From positions 1 to 64,000 of the forward strand of contig NZ_VDFP01000009.1 of NCBI RefSeq assembly GCF_009600985.1: a stretch of DNA of 64,000 bases, in the 5' to 3' direction. The notes beneath the pieces were generated by a model that was not told where the DNA came from, ran no database searches, and saw only the letters and a list, made by a program, of their open reading frames with translations. This DNA is from Companilactobacillus halodurans. GTDB taxonomy: Bacteria; Bacillota; Bacilli; Lactobacillales; Lactobacillaceae. Position 1 is the stretch's first letter; every line of letters starts with the position of its first letter. Made by a program: the position numbers and the translations under genes. Below, piece after piece: positions 1-9,366 of the stretch.

Positions 1-12
1 ATATGTATATTA

Positions 13-160
13 CTATAACAACAAAAGGATAAGGACAAAATTGGCCGGAAAGACACCGGTAGAATACCGGAATCTTTCCGACCAACTGATTGCCTAAAAT
101 AAACTCCAATTAATGGGGTTCACTTCAATTCAGGATTTGGTCGTCTTTTTTATATAATAA
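13..160 (+). ncRNA. Structured RNA element with terminator-like 3' end
   Basis: Seen: a long stem pairs 41-53 with 73-85 (one C-A mismatch) and carries an inner hairpin CCGGTA/TACCGG (56-61 with 65-70). The 3' arm GACCAA (80-85) can instead pair with TTGGTC (137-142), helped by CTGA/TCAG (86-89 with 130-133), which puts a stem directly before a T6 run at 146-151. The two pairings exclude each other, like an antiterminator/terminator pair. No gene follows within 1.1 kb, so this may be the 3' end of an independent small RNA or the trailer of a gene left of the window. I do not recognise the family; T-box and tmRNA signatures are absent. Confidence 0.4.
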
Positions 161-250
161 TAAAAATATGGTCGATAAATTAAACGTTATTTTGACGGAT
201 AATGTGCTTTATGTTCATTTTTGTTCGCATTAATTTCAAAAAAGACAAAA

Positions 251-632
251 AAACAGCTCATCTGGGGGGATGGGCTTGTTTTTGCATTACCAGTAGTGTT
301 TAGGCATAAGAGATATGAATGCTTGTGAGGTTTCCATGTTTGTCAAATAGAGAGGGATTTGTTAATTAATTAATGAAAGCATTCAAAGTAATTATTGTAA
401 TGGGATGCGCATTTGAGGGGGGAATGGAAGTTGATTGAGGGGGGCAACTTCTATTCGGAATGCGTTATTTTGAGGATTATGGTATGAGGATGTGTACCAC
501 AATCCTAATATGTGTTAAAAGGAAGGAATCGCATTTAACATATCTCTTATCCCTTTCACCGCTAATAATATACCATCAATAATTATTCTATTAAATTCAT
601 TTTAGAAGAAATATTTTATTTGTTTTTTGGAA
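251..632 (+). ncRNA. Candidate structured RNA, tandem copy 1
   Basis: Non-coding block repeated next door at 654-1049. A G-rich terminator-like hairpin (255-262 with 269-276, then a T-rich run) stands at the 5' edge. The body closes with a perfect 12-bp helix (306-317 with 539-550). Inside are a helix 318-324/377-383, a long arm 407-413/459-465 plus 422-433/445-456 with loop ATTGAGGGGGG, and an arm 473-484/495-506 with loop TGAGGATGTG. An unpaired AAGGAAGGAAT segment follows. The 3' flank ends with an AT-rich hairpin and T run (about 607-630). No ORF with a ribosome binding site is visible. Strand is inferred from the T runs. Family not recognised. Confidence 0.6.
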
Positions 633-653
633 CAATCAATTTTTTTATATAAG

Positions 654-1049
654 GCAAAAAAATAAGCTCATCTGGGGGATGGGCTTGTTTTTTGTCACAC
701 TTACGTGTAACGGCATTACCAGTAGTGTTAGAAGGTAAAGGGTATGAATGCTTGTGAGGTTTCCATATTTTGTCAAATAGAGAGGGATTTGTTAATTAAT
801 TAATGAAAGCATTCAAAGTAAATTATTAATGAGTTGACACATTATAAATGAGAATTGATTGAGGGGGGCAATTCAAATTTATTTTTGCTAGTAAATTAGA
901 TTACGATATGAGGATGTACCGCAATCCGATTAAAGAGTTTAAAAGGAAGGAATTGCATGTCATATCTTTTACCTCTTTCACGGTTATAAATATAGCACAC
1001 GTGTTTAAACAAATAAATTCAAATTTAGAAAAAATAATTATTTGTTTTT
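654..1049 (+). ncRNA. Candidate structured RNA, tandem copy 2
   Basis: Second copy of the preceding element, clearly diverged in sequence but foldable in the same way. 5' hairpin AAGCTCATC/GATGGGCTT (664-672 with 678-686) before a T6 run; closing helix 734-746 with 961-973; inner arm GAATTG/CAATTC (852-857 with 869-874) with the identical loop ATTGAGGGGGG; arm 899-909 with 917-926 with loop TGAGGATG. The closing helix differs from copy 1 by two compensatory pairs (A-U to G-C, G-C to A-U) plus two G-U changes, and the last arm has a U-A to C-G change. It carries an extra small hairpin (about 694-711) missing from copy 1. The 3' flank keeps an AT hairpin and T5 run near 1025-1049. Confidence 0.6.
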
Positions 1050-1211
1050 AATATCACAAACTGGTTGTTTTATGAGACTATGATAGTACCTTCAATTCTG
1101 CGTTCTCGGTGAAAGATAATACGCAAATTCACTGATTGTGTGGAATAACGAGGGGTAATTATGGTTATTATTCCTAATATAAATATTTGTGATATATTTT
1201 TCTAATTATTT

Positions 1212-1249
1212 TGTAAACGCTTTAATTATATGGAAGAATTAACTATAAT
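1212..1249 (+). promoter_or_regulatory. nox promoter with cre-like site
   Basis: TGTAAACGCTTTAA (1212-1225) matches the CcpA operator consensus TGWAANCGNTNWCA at all but one defined position. A good -10 hexamer TATAAT lies at 1244-1249. The cre would overlap the -35 region, so CcpA could act on nox transcription; direction of control cannot be read from sequence. The 160 bases upstream (1050-1211) hold no gene; a weak inverted repeat GGAATAA/TTATTCC sits near 1142-1178. Confidence 0.55.
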
Positions 1250-1275
1250 TAAAATAAAAAAGGATGGTAGTTATT

Positions 1276-2628
1276 ATGAAGGTAAGTATTGTAGGTTGTA
1301 CACATGCAGGAACATTTTCAGCAATGAATATTCTTCAGGAGCACCCAGATTGGGAAGTTTCTGTCTTTGAAAGAAACGATAACCTTTCTTTCTTGTCATG
1401 TGGTATCGCACTTTGGGTCAGTGATCGTGTTTCTGATCCTAACAAGATGTTTTATGCTTCACCAGAAGCTTTGACAAAACTTGGCGCTCACATGTACATG
1501 CAACATGATGTCACAGATATCGACTTCGATAATAAAAAGCTAGCAGTAAAGAACCTTGTTAGTGGGGAAACATTCGAACAAGACTATGACAAATTGGTTA
1601 TTACAACTGGTTCTGCTCCTGTTGTCCCTCCAATCGACGGTATTGATTCAGACCGTGTTATGCTTTGCAAGAATTGGACAAACGCTACTGAACTAAAAGA
1701 AAACTCGAAAGACATCAAGAGTGCTGTCGTAATCGGTGCCGGTTATATCGGTGCTGAATTGGCTGAAGGTTATTCTACACTTGGTAAGGAAACAACTTTG
1801 ATCGATGCTTTGCCACATGTTTTGGATAAGAACTTCGATCCTAATATGTCAGCTGTTGCTGAACAAGATTACAAAGACCATGATGTTAAATTGGGTCTAG
1901 GTGAAAAGGTTGTTTCATTTGAAGAAACAGACCACAGCATTATCGTCAAGACTGACAAGAACAGTTATGAAGCTGATATTGCTGTTATGTGCGTTGGCTT
2001 CCGTCCTAATACAAAGATGTTTGCCGACCAATTTAAGACATTGCCAAATGGTGCTTTAATTGTCGATAAGTATATGCACACAAGTAAAAAAGATGTCTTC
2101 TCAGCCGGAGACGCTGCATCAGTTCACTACAATCCAACAAATGACGACCAATACATTCCTTTAGCAACTAACTCAGTTCGTCAAGGTATCTTAGTTGGTA
2201 GAAATATTGAAAAAGATACGACTGCTTATATCGGTACACAAGCAAGTTCAGCTGTTGAATTATTTGGCAGAACATATGCTGCCAGTGGTTTGACTAAGAC
2301 TCATGCCGATGTTTTGGGTAAGAAAGTTGAAGAAGTGTCATTGGAAGATAACTATCGTCCTGAATTCATGTTGTCCACAACTCCTGTCTTGATGAATCTC
2401 GTTTGGGATCCAGAAACAAGAGTTGTCTTGGGCGGTGCGTTGACAAGTAAATATGATGTTTCACAATCTGCTAACTTGTTGTCATTAGCCATTCAAAAGA
2501 AAGTTACGATCGATGAGTTGTCGATGGTCGACTTCTTCTTCCAACCAAACTTTGACAAGCCAGTTAACTATGTCAGTGCTTTAGCTGGAGCTGCCGTTGA
2601 AAAGGCTAATTCAAAAGTTTCAGAATAA
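1276..2628 (+). CDS. nox: Water-forming NADH oxidase
   Basis: FAD-dependent oxidase that reduces O2 to water with NADH, regenerating NAD+ in aerated lactic acid bacteria. Seen: N-terminal FAD motif VGCTHAGTFSA, the redox-active Cys42 in SFLSCGIALW, a central NADH-binding motif VVIGAGYIGAELAEGY and a late FAD motif FSAGDAAS; 450 aa, the normal length for the Nox/CoA-disulfide-reductase family. I chose ATG 1276, not 1264, because it places the catalytic Cys exactly at 42, matches the start of the second nox gene at 63214, and has AAGGATGG at suitable spacing. Monocistronic: own promoter with cre-like site and a terminator after it. Water-forming type is assigned from family resemblance. Confidence 0.93.
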   Translation: MKVSIVGCTHAGTFSAMNILQEHPDWEVSVFERNDNLSFLSCGIALWVSDRVSDPNKMFYASPEALTKLGAHMYMQHDVTDIDFDNKKLAVKNLVSGETFEQDYDKLVITTGSAPVVPPIDGIDSDRVMLCKNWTNATELKENSKDIKSAVVIGAGYIGAELAEGYSTLGKETTLIDALPHVLDKNFDPNMSAVAEQDYKDHDVKLGLGEKVVSFEETDHSIIVKTDKNSYEADIAVMCVGFRPNTKMFADQFKTLPNGALIVDKYMHTSKKDVFSAGDAASVHYNPTNDDQYIPLATNSVRQGILVGRNIEKDTTAYIGTQASSAVELFGRTYAASGLTKTHADVLGKKVEEVSLEDNYRPEFMLSTTPVLMNLVWDPETRVVLGGALTSKYDVSQSANLLSLAIQKKVTIDELSMVDFFFQPNFDKPVNYVSALAGAAVEKANSKVSE

Positions 2629-2658
2629 AATAAGAACTCCCTGATATAGATACAAAGG

Positions 2659-2694
2659 AAACTGCTGATTTTTAAGTAAATCAGCAGTTTTTTT
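2659..2694 (+). terminator. Rho-independent terminator of nox
   Basis: 12-bp stem AACTGCTGATTT/AAATCAGCAGTT followed by a run of seven T. Confidence 0.9.
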
Positions 2695-2767
2695 ATTCTT
2701 AATATAAGTATCTAAAAAAGGCTAGTGATGATATTCTTGAGTTAAATAAAATGGTGAGGATTAGACA

Positions 2768-3115
2768 ATGGAAGATGATGATTTTCTTTTGCGACAAATT
2801 AAATCGATTGCCGAGGGATTTGGTTATTTAGCTGGGAAAAAGGGTCATGAGAAAACTGAAATTGTTTATCAGCAGCAACAAAATCAAAAAGGTTTGCTTT
2901 ACACGAAATTAGATGATTTGCTCTTGCATAAAAAATATGAAGCAGCAATCCACTTAGTCTATGAACAAAAATTTGAATTAGACCGAAATAGTTATTATGA
3001 ATTGGGATTATGGCTGATTGAAAAATTGAAACGCGATGATTCAACAATGAATCCTTTATTATTGCAGGAATTTTCTACTAATATGGACAAGTATAAAGAC
3101 AAACGTACGAGCTAA
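2768..3115 (+). CDS. Small conserved lactobacillal protein (DUF6483-like)
   Basis: 115-aa soluble, charged, mostly helical protein starting MEDDDFLLRQIKSIAEGFGYL, with GAGG about 9 nt upstream of ATG. No signal peptide, membrane segment or catalytic motif is seen. Length and the opening pattern (acidic start, then RQIK...AEGFG.L) resemble a small family of lactobacilli that I recall as DUF6483; this is recollection, not a search result. Function unknown. It stands alone between the nox terminator and a 33-aa peptide gene. Confidence 0.7.
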   Translation: MEDDDFLLRQIKSIAEGFGYLAGKKGHEKTEIVYQQQQNQKGLLYTKLDDLLLHKKYEAAIHLVYEQKFELDRNSYYELGLWLIEKLKRDDSTMNPLLLQEFSTNMDKYKDKRTS

Positions 3116-3215
3116 TTCACAGATTATTCTTATTTAAGATATTTAAAATTCACATATACCAGTTATGATGTATTCATAGTCAAATTTGACTATCAATAAA
3201 AACGAGGTGAATTTT

Positions 3216-3317
3216 ATGAAAAAACATCCTATTCTCGTTCTCACAGGTGTTTCAGTTTTAGCGACTATTTGCACTAAAATGATTAGAAGCCGCAATGAGA
3301 AGAGATTCTTGTACTAA
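3216..3317 (+). CDS. 33-aa small membrane peptide
   Basis: Short ORF starting MKKHPILVLTGVSVLATI and ending RNEKRFLY, preceded by GAGGTG with 6-nt spacing. It has one hydrophobic segment (about residues 5-20) and a basic C-terminal tail, the usual design of single-pass small membrane proteins. It fills the otherwise empty stretch 3116-3423 and is followed by its own terminator, which supports it being a real gene. Function unknown. Confidence 0.55.
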   Translation: MKKHPILVLTGVSVLATICTKMIRSRNEKRFLY

Positions 3318-3423
3318 AATCTCCAAATTTTCAAAAATACAAAACAAACGAATCAAAACCATTCAAAAAATTCGATTCCGATAACTAATTTTTTTAAATA
3401 AAATATATATAAAAACGATCTTG

Positions 3424-3451
3424 AGAGTCTGCGTGAGCAGACTCTTTTTTT
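3424..3451 (+). terminator. Rho-independent terminator
   Basis: Perfect 9-bp stem AGAGTCTGC/GCAGACTCT with a GTGA loop and seven T; ends the 33-aa peptide transcript. Confidence 0.9.
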
Positions 3452-3511
3452 GTCTTTCTTTGCATTTAAAGAATATATCTCATATTATTTGAGTAGTTAG
3501 GAGATAAAAAT

Positions 3512-6064
3512 ATGATAAAACGTCGTTTGCCTTATTATTTCGGAGCTTTTTTCATAAATCTCATTATAATTTCGATAATTTTTGCTGCTTCGCAGTTAGT
3601 TCCTTTTGGGAGCAACAATTTTTTGAGTAGCGACTTAGGAACTCAATATTTGGCCTTTTTGACCGAATTGAGAAGACAACTAGTTTCTGGCAATGTGCAT
3701 CTGTACTTATTCAGCCAGTCTTTAGGGGACAATTTTTTTCCAGTTATCAGTTACTATTTGCTATCACCCTTCAATTTATTGTTGGTACTGTTTAGTCCCA
3801 AAGGGATTCCCGCTGCAGCCAATATTATCATCATGCTAAAAATTTCCACCATGGGCGTTTCCATGGCCTACTTTTTAACGTCATATTTTAAAAAGAGAGG
3901 GATGGCTAATTATTTATTCACGATTGCGTATAGTTTTTGCGGATTCGTAGCCTCTTACTTTTATGATTTGATGTGGTTGGATGCTCTTATCATGTTGCCA
4001 CTGGTTGCGGTTGGCGTGATGCTTGTTATCAAGCAACAGAAATATATTTTGTACTATTGTTCGATTTTATTAGCAATTATTTTTAACTATTATTTGGGAT
4101 ACATGCTGTGTATTTTTTCAGTTTGTTTCTTCGTATATATTGCTCTAGAGGAAAAACTGTTTCAAAGAAAAATCAAATGGCACATTATTCGTAATTATTT
4201 AATGACCTCTATTTTGGCAGGGCTAAGTTCAGCTGTTGTTTTAATTCCAACTCTAGTTGGGATGTTGAAGACTGCCAAAACTTCCTTTAATTTGTTCAAT
4301 TATTTGCCTTCAGCTCGTTTTGGACTAGAGGCTTTAACTGAACTTGGTATTGGTGGCAATACTTTTCAACAGCGCTTGGAACATGGTCCTTCAGTCTTTA
4401 TGACGACTTTGATTTTGATTTTATTATTGAGCTATTTCTTCAGTTCTAAAATTTCTAATCAAGATAAAGCTCACTCGCTGATTCTTTTAGGCGTTCTTTT
4501 AGTCAGCATGTTTGTAACCACGTTTAATACTGTATGGCACATGTTTCAAAATCCCGCAGGATTTCCATTTCGCAATAGTTTCATTTTTTCTTTCGTCTGT
4601 ATTTTTATCGCTTATAAAGCTTTTGACAAAGGAGTCTTTCAGGAAAGCGACACCATCATCAAGAGTACTTGCGTCGCTGGCATCCTGATTTGTTTGGGTT
4701 ATTCGACAGAATGGCTTTTGCCAAGAATCATTGAAAAATTAGGATTCGACCGTCCCGATAATCCTTATGATGGACGTTATTTTTGGCTCAGTATCGCCTG
4801 TATCGTGATTTCAGGGACATTATTGCTTTTATTGAATCGTAATCAGAAATTTTTAAGTTTAATGCTGATTATGGTGGCCTTTGAAGTGATTGCTAATTTC
4901 AATGCAGTCATGGGGACAGCTGGATTAGGCAATCAATTGGTTTACCGCAGCGAATTTGCTAAGGAAAACAATATTTTAAAGGATGTCAAAAATCAAAGCC
5001 ATAAAGGGCAGCGCATCATCGTTTCAAAATCTGGACTCAATAAAGCTTTTCCTGAGAAGTATAATAATTATAATGATCCGATATTATTCAATATCAATGG
5101 ACTAAGTTTGTATAGTTCGACTTTGGATCAAAATACGCTCGAAATGATGCATAATTTAGGATATTTTAGTTTGAACGTTAGAAGAATCAGTTATTATGGC
5201 GGCACTAATTTAACTAATGCCTTGTTAGGTGTCTATTATCGAGTTCGACAATGGGATAATCATTATCATGTTGAAGAAAACTATAATGCTCCATCAATGG
5301 GCTTCTTAGTTGACCCCGATGTTTATAATTTCAAGATGTATCAAAAAAGAGCGTTCTCCAATCAAGACCGCCTGTGGCAAGCTCTTAATGGCAATAGTCA
5401 GGAATACTTAAAAAATGTCATAATCAACAGTATGCAACAAACCGAATTTAACAATAAGACGCTTTACACTTACCAATTGAGCACTCGAGCTAGTGGGCCG
5501 CTTTATTTTTACGTTTCACCGATGAATTACGTCAAAGCAAGAATTTACGTCAATGGCAAGCGGATTAAAACGGCAGATAAAAATGTTTACAGTGCAGCTT
5601 CGATTCGATTGGGTCATTTCAAGAACAAGCAAAAAATTCAAGTGAAGATATTGACTGACAAAGCGCTCGATGTTGATCCTGATTATTTCCAGTCCTTAGA
5701 TCAAACTAGTTTTCTAAAGACTTTGCAAAAATTTCGGCAGAATTCCTTGCAGATTAGTTCCGACCTCAATCATGATACTGTTAGAGGGACGATTTCTGTT
5801 AAGAACAAATCTCCAATGTTGTTCAGCATTCCTTATGACGACGGGTGGCAGGCGAGTGTTGATGGTAAAAAAGTCAAAATCCACAAAGTCGTTGAGAATT
5901 TAATGGCAATTAATTTAAAACCTGGTAAGCATCAGGTGGTTTTGAATTATCAAGTGCCCGGATTGAAGCTAGGCTGGATAGTTTCCGGAATATCGGTTAT
6001 TCTGTTTATTAGTTTTAGTTTATTAGAAAAATCAAAATATTGGAAAAATAAATCTAAAGAATAA
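3512..6064 (+). CDS. yfhO: YfhO family membrane protein (GT-C glycosyltransferase-like)
   Basis: 850-aa polytopic membrane protein. The N-terminal half has about 12 hydrophobic segments; the first outside loop carries SDLGTQYLAF, with the acidic residue expected in GT-C enzymes. A soluble extracytoplasmic part covers about residues 480-815, ending in a compact domain with the characteristic SIPYDDGWQASVDGKK, and one last TM segment at about 820-840. YfhO family members are linked to adding sugars to lipoteichoic acid or similar polymers from undecaprenyl-phosphate sugars. A donor-making GtrB-like enzyme is encoded at 22751. Start has AGGAGA upstream; no operon partner. Precise acceptor unknown. 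Confidence 0.88.
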   Translation: MIKRRLPYYFGAFFINLIIISIIFAASQLVPFGSNNFLSSDLGTQYLAFLTELRRQLVSGNVHLYLFSQSLGDNFFPVISYYLLSPFNLLLVLFSPKGIPAAANIIIMLKISTMGVSMAYFLTSYFKKRGMANYLFTIAYSFCGFVASYFYDLMWLDALIMLPLVAVGVMLVIKQQKYILYYCSILLAIIFNYYLGYMLCIFSVCFFVYIALEEKLFQRKIKWHIIRNYLMTSILAGLSSAVVLIPTLVGMLKTAKTSFNLFNYLPSARFGLEALTELGIGGNTFQQRLEHGPSVFMTTLILILLLSYFFSSKISNQDKAHSLILLGVLLVSMFVTTFNTVWHMFQNPAGFPFRNSFIFSFVCIFIAYKAFDKGVFQESDTIIKSTCVAGILICLGYSTEWLLPRIIEKLGFDRPDNPYDGRYFWLSIACIVISGTLLLLLNRNQKFLSLMLIMVAFEVIANFNAVMGTAGLGNQLVYRSEFAKENNILKDVKNQSHKGQRIIVSKSGLNKAFPEKYNNYNDPILFNINGLSLYSSTLDQNTLEMMHNLGYFSLNVRRISYYGGTNLTNALLGVYYRVRQWDNHYHVEENYNAPSMGFLVDPDVYNFKMYQKRAFSNQDRLWQALNGNSQEYLKNVIINSMQQTEFNNKTLYTYQLSTRASGPLYFYVSPMNYVKARIYVNGKRIKTADKNVYSAASIRLGHFKNKQKIQVKILTDKALDVDPDYFQSLDQTSFLKTLQKFRQNSLQISSDLNHDTVRGTISVKNKSPMLFSIPYDDGWQASVDGKKVKIHKVVENLMAINLKPGKHQVVLNYQVPGLKLGWIVSGISVILFISFSLLEKSKYWKNKSKE

Positions 6065-6096
6065 ATTTTATAACAAAATATTAAAAATGAAGGCAA

Positions 6097-6148
6097 TTGT
6101 TTGCAAAATTAGCTAGATGTTATAATATTTTGATGTGAAGCGTTTACA
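6097..6148 (+). promoter_or_regulatory. glpK promoter and cre-like operator
   Basis: TTGTTT (6097-6102), 18-nt spacer, TATAAT (6121-6126). Just downstream GTGAAGCGTTTACA (6135-6148) carries an intact right half of the cre consensus with three mismatches at its left end. Position after the start site would suit CcpA road-block repression of glycerol use. Confidence 0.55.
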
Positions 6149-6157
6149 TAAAAATGA

Positions 6158-7675
<1,518 letters not shown>

Positions 7676-7719
7676 AGGCGGAATGCGCATTTTTTAGTGT
7701 TTAGGAGTAAATAATAGAG

Positions 7720-9222
7720 ATGGATAAAGAATATATTTTAGCAATCGACGAGGGGACTACGACTGCGCGGGCAATTATTTTTGATCACAATGGAAAAAAA
7801 GTTGCCATAGCTCGACACCCAATTAGACAAATCTTGCCTAATCCTGGCTGGGTCGAACACGAGCCAAATGAAATCTGGAATGCCGTTCAAACGACAATTG
7901 CTACAGCTTTAATCGATTCAGGGATTAAACCTAAGCAAATCAAAGCTATCGGAATTGCTAGTCAACGTGAAACTACGGTTGTCTGGGATAAAAATACTGG
8001 TTTGCCAATTTATAATGCGATTGTTTGGCAAAGTCGTCAGACTTCAAGATTAGCTAATGATTTAATTAAAAATGGCTATAAAGACGAGATTCATAAAAAA
8101 ACTGGTTTGATTATCAGTCCATACTTTTCAGCTACGAAGATTCGTTGGATTTTGAATCATGTTGAGGGTGCCCAAGAAAAAGCTGAAAAGGGCGATTTGT
8201 TATTTGGGACCATCAATACTTGGCTTTTATGGAAGTTAACTGACGGCGAGAGCTTCTTGACCGATTACGCTAATGCAAGTCGGACAATGCTCTTTAATAT
8301 CAATACATTAAAATGGGATGAGGATTTATTAAAATTATTTAATATTCCTAAAGCGATGTTGCCAGAAGTTAAATCAAATTCTGAAATCTTTGGTATTACG
8401 AAGAATTATCAATTTTACGGTTCAGAGATTCCGATTTCAGGGATGACTGGGTCGCAACAAGCCTCATTATTTGGTCAGATGGCTTTTGAAAAGGGCATGG
8501 TCAAGAATACCTATGGAACTGGTGCTTTTGCCGTTATGAACACCGGTGATAAGCCTGCTTTATCAGACAACAATCTGTTAACGACGATTGCCTATGGGAT
8601 CAATGGCGAAGTCAAGTATGCCTTAGAAGGAAGCGTCTTTGTTGCTGGAGCTGCTTTACAGTGGTTGCGAGATGATATGCGCTTGATCAGTTCGACGCCG
8701 TCGACTTCTAAAATTGCTAAGCAGTCGACTGATCAAAATGAAATTTATGTGGTACCAGCCTTTGCTGGTCTGGGTGCACCATATTGGGATAATCAGGCTC
8801 AAGGCACCATTTTTGGCATCACTCGAGGAACGACGGATAAAGATTTGGTCAAAGCTACGCTTCAAGCAATTGCTTATCAAACAAAAGATATTATCGAAAC
8901 GATGGCTTCTGACGCAAAGATGCCAATTGAGGTCTTAAAGGTTGATGGGGCAGCTTCTGCCAATGATTATCTGATGCAATTTCAAACTGACATCTTGAAT
9001 ATTTCTTTACAACGTTCTTCAGAATTGGAAACAACTTCTTTAGGCGTAGCTTTTATGGCTGGATTAGGAGTTGGCTTTTGGAAAGATTTGGATGATATCA
9101 AAAAAAATTATCAAATCGGAAAAACTTACGAACCAAAAATGGAACAGACAGTTAGGAAAGATTTGTATAACGGTTGGAAGGAAGCGGTTTCGGCAACCAT
9201 GGCCTTTAAGCATAACGATTAA
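7720..9222 (+). CDS. Glycerol kinase paralogue lacking catalytic and regulatory residues
   Basis: 500-aa tandem duplicate of the preceding GlpK, alignable without gaps through at least residue 420. It keeps DEGTTTARA, Arg83-Glu84, Tyr135 and YGTGAF, but the catalytic base Asp245 is Ser ([12 protein letters not shown]), the HPr target His231 is Gln (NYQFYG), and the adenosine-site VDGG is VDGA. The reading frame is open over full length with its own AGGAG site, so it has not simply decayed. Family knowledge predicts little or no glycerol kinase activity. It could be a regulatory pseudokinase, a subunit partner of GlpK in mixed oligomers, or a kinase for another polyol; none is shown by sequence. 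Co-transcribed with glpK by position. Confidence 0.9.
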   Translation: MDKEYILAIDEGTTTARAIIFDHNGKKVAIARHPIRQILPNPGWVEHEPNEIWNAVQTTIATALIDSGIKPKQIKAIGIASQRETTVVWDKNTGLPIYNAIVWQSRQTSRLANDLIKNGYKDEIHKKTGLIISPYFSATKIRWILNHVEGAQEKAEKGDLLFGTINTWLLWKLTDGESFLTDYANASRTMLFNINTLKWDEDLLKLFNIPKAMLPEVKSNSEIFGITKNYQFYGSEIPISGMTGSQQASLFGQMAFEKGMVKNTYGTGAFAVMNTGDKPALSDNNLLTTIAYGINGEVKYALEGSVFVAGAALQWLRDDMRLISSTPSTSKIAKQSTDQNEIYVVPAFAGLGAPYWDNQAQGTIFGITRGTTDKDLVKATLQAIAYQTKDIIETMASDAKMPIEVLKVDGAASANDYLMQFQTDILNISLQRSSELETTSLGVAFMAGLGVGFWKDLDDIKKNYQIGKTYEPKMEQTVRKDLYNGWKEAVSATMAFKHND

Positions 9223-9223
9223 T

Positions 9224-9256
9224 AATAAGAGAGTATCTTAAAAGACTCTTATTTTT
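9224..9256 (+). terminator. Terminator after the glpK pair
   Basis: AATAAGAG/CTCTTATT stem (9224-9231 with 9246-9253) followed by T5. Confidence 0.7.
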
Positions 9257-9301
9257 AATTGTTGATATATAAGGATTTTGATGATTTTTATTAAAAACAC
9301 T

Positions 9302-9330
9302 TTGACATAGACGCTTTGTAAGTTTAATAT
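9302..9330 (+). promoter_or_regulatory. dtpT promoter
   Basis: Perfect -35 TTGACA (9302-9307), 17-nt spacer, -10 TAATAT (9325-9330); GAGGAG ribosome binding site follows before ATG 9367. Confidence 0.8.
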
Positions 9331-9366
9331 TAATCTATCGTTGTGTAATGTGAGGAGAATTTTTTA

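Noticed and set aside
251..1049. Insertion-sequence remnants as the cause of the tandem blocks
   Set aside because: No transposase fragments, no terminal inverted repeats bounding the units, and differences between copies preserve RNA pairing.
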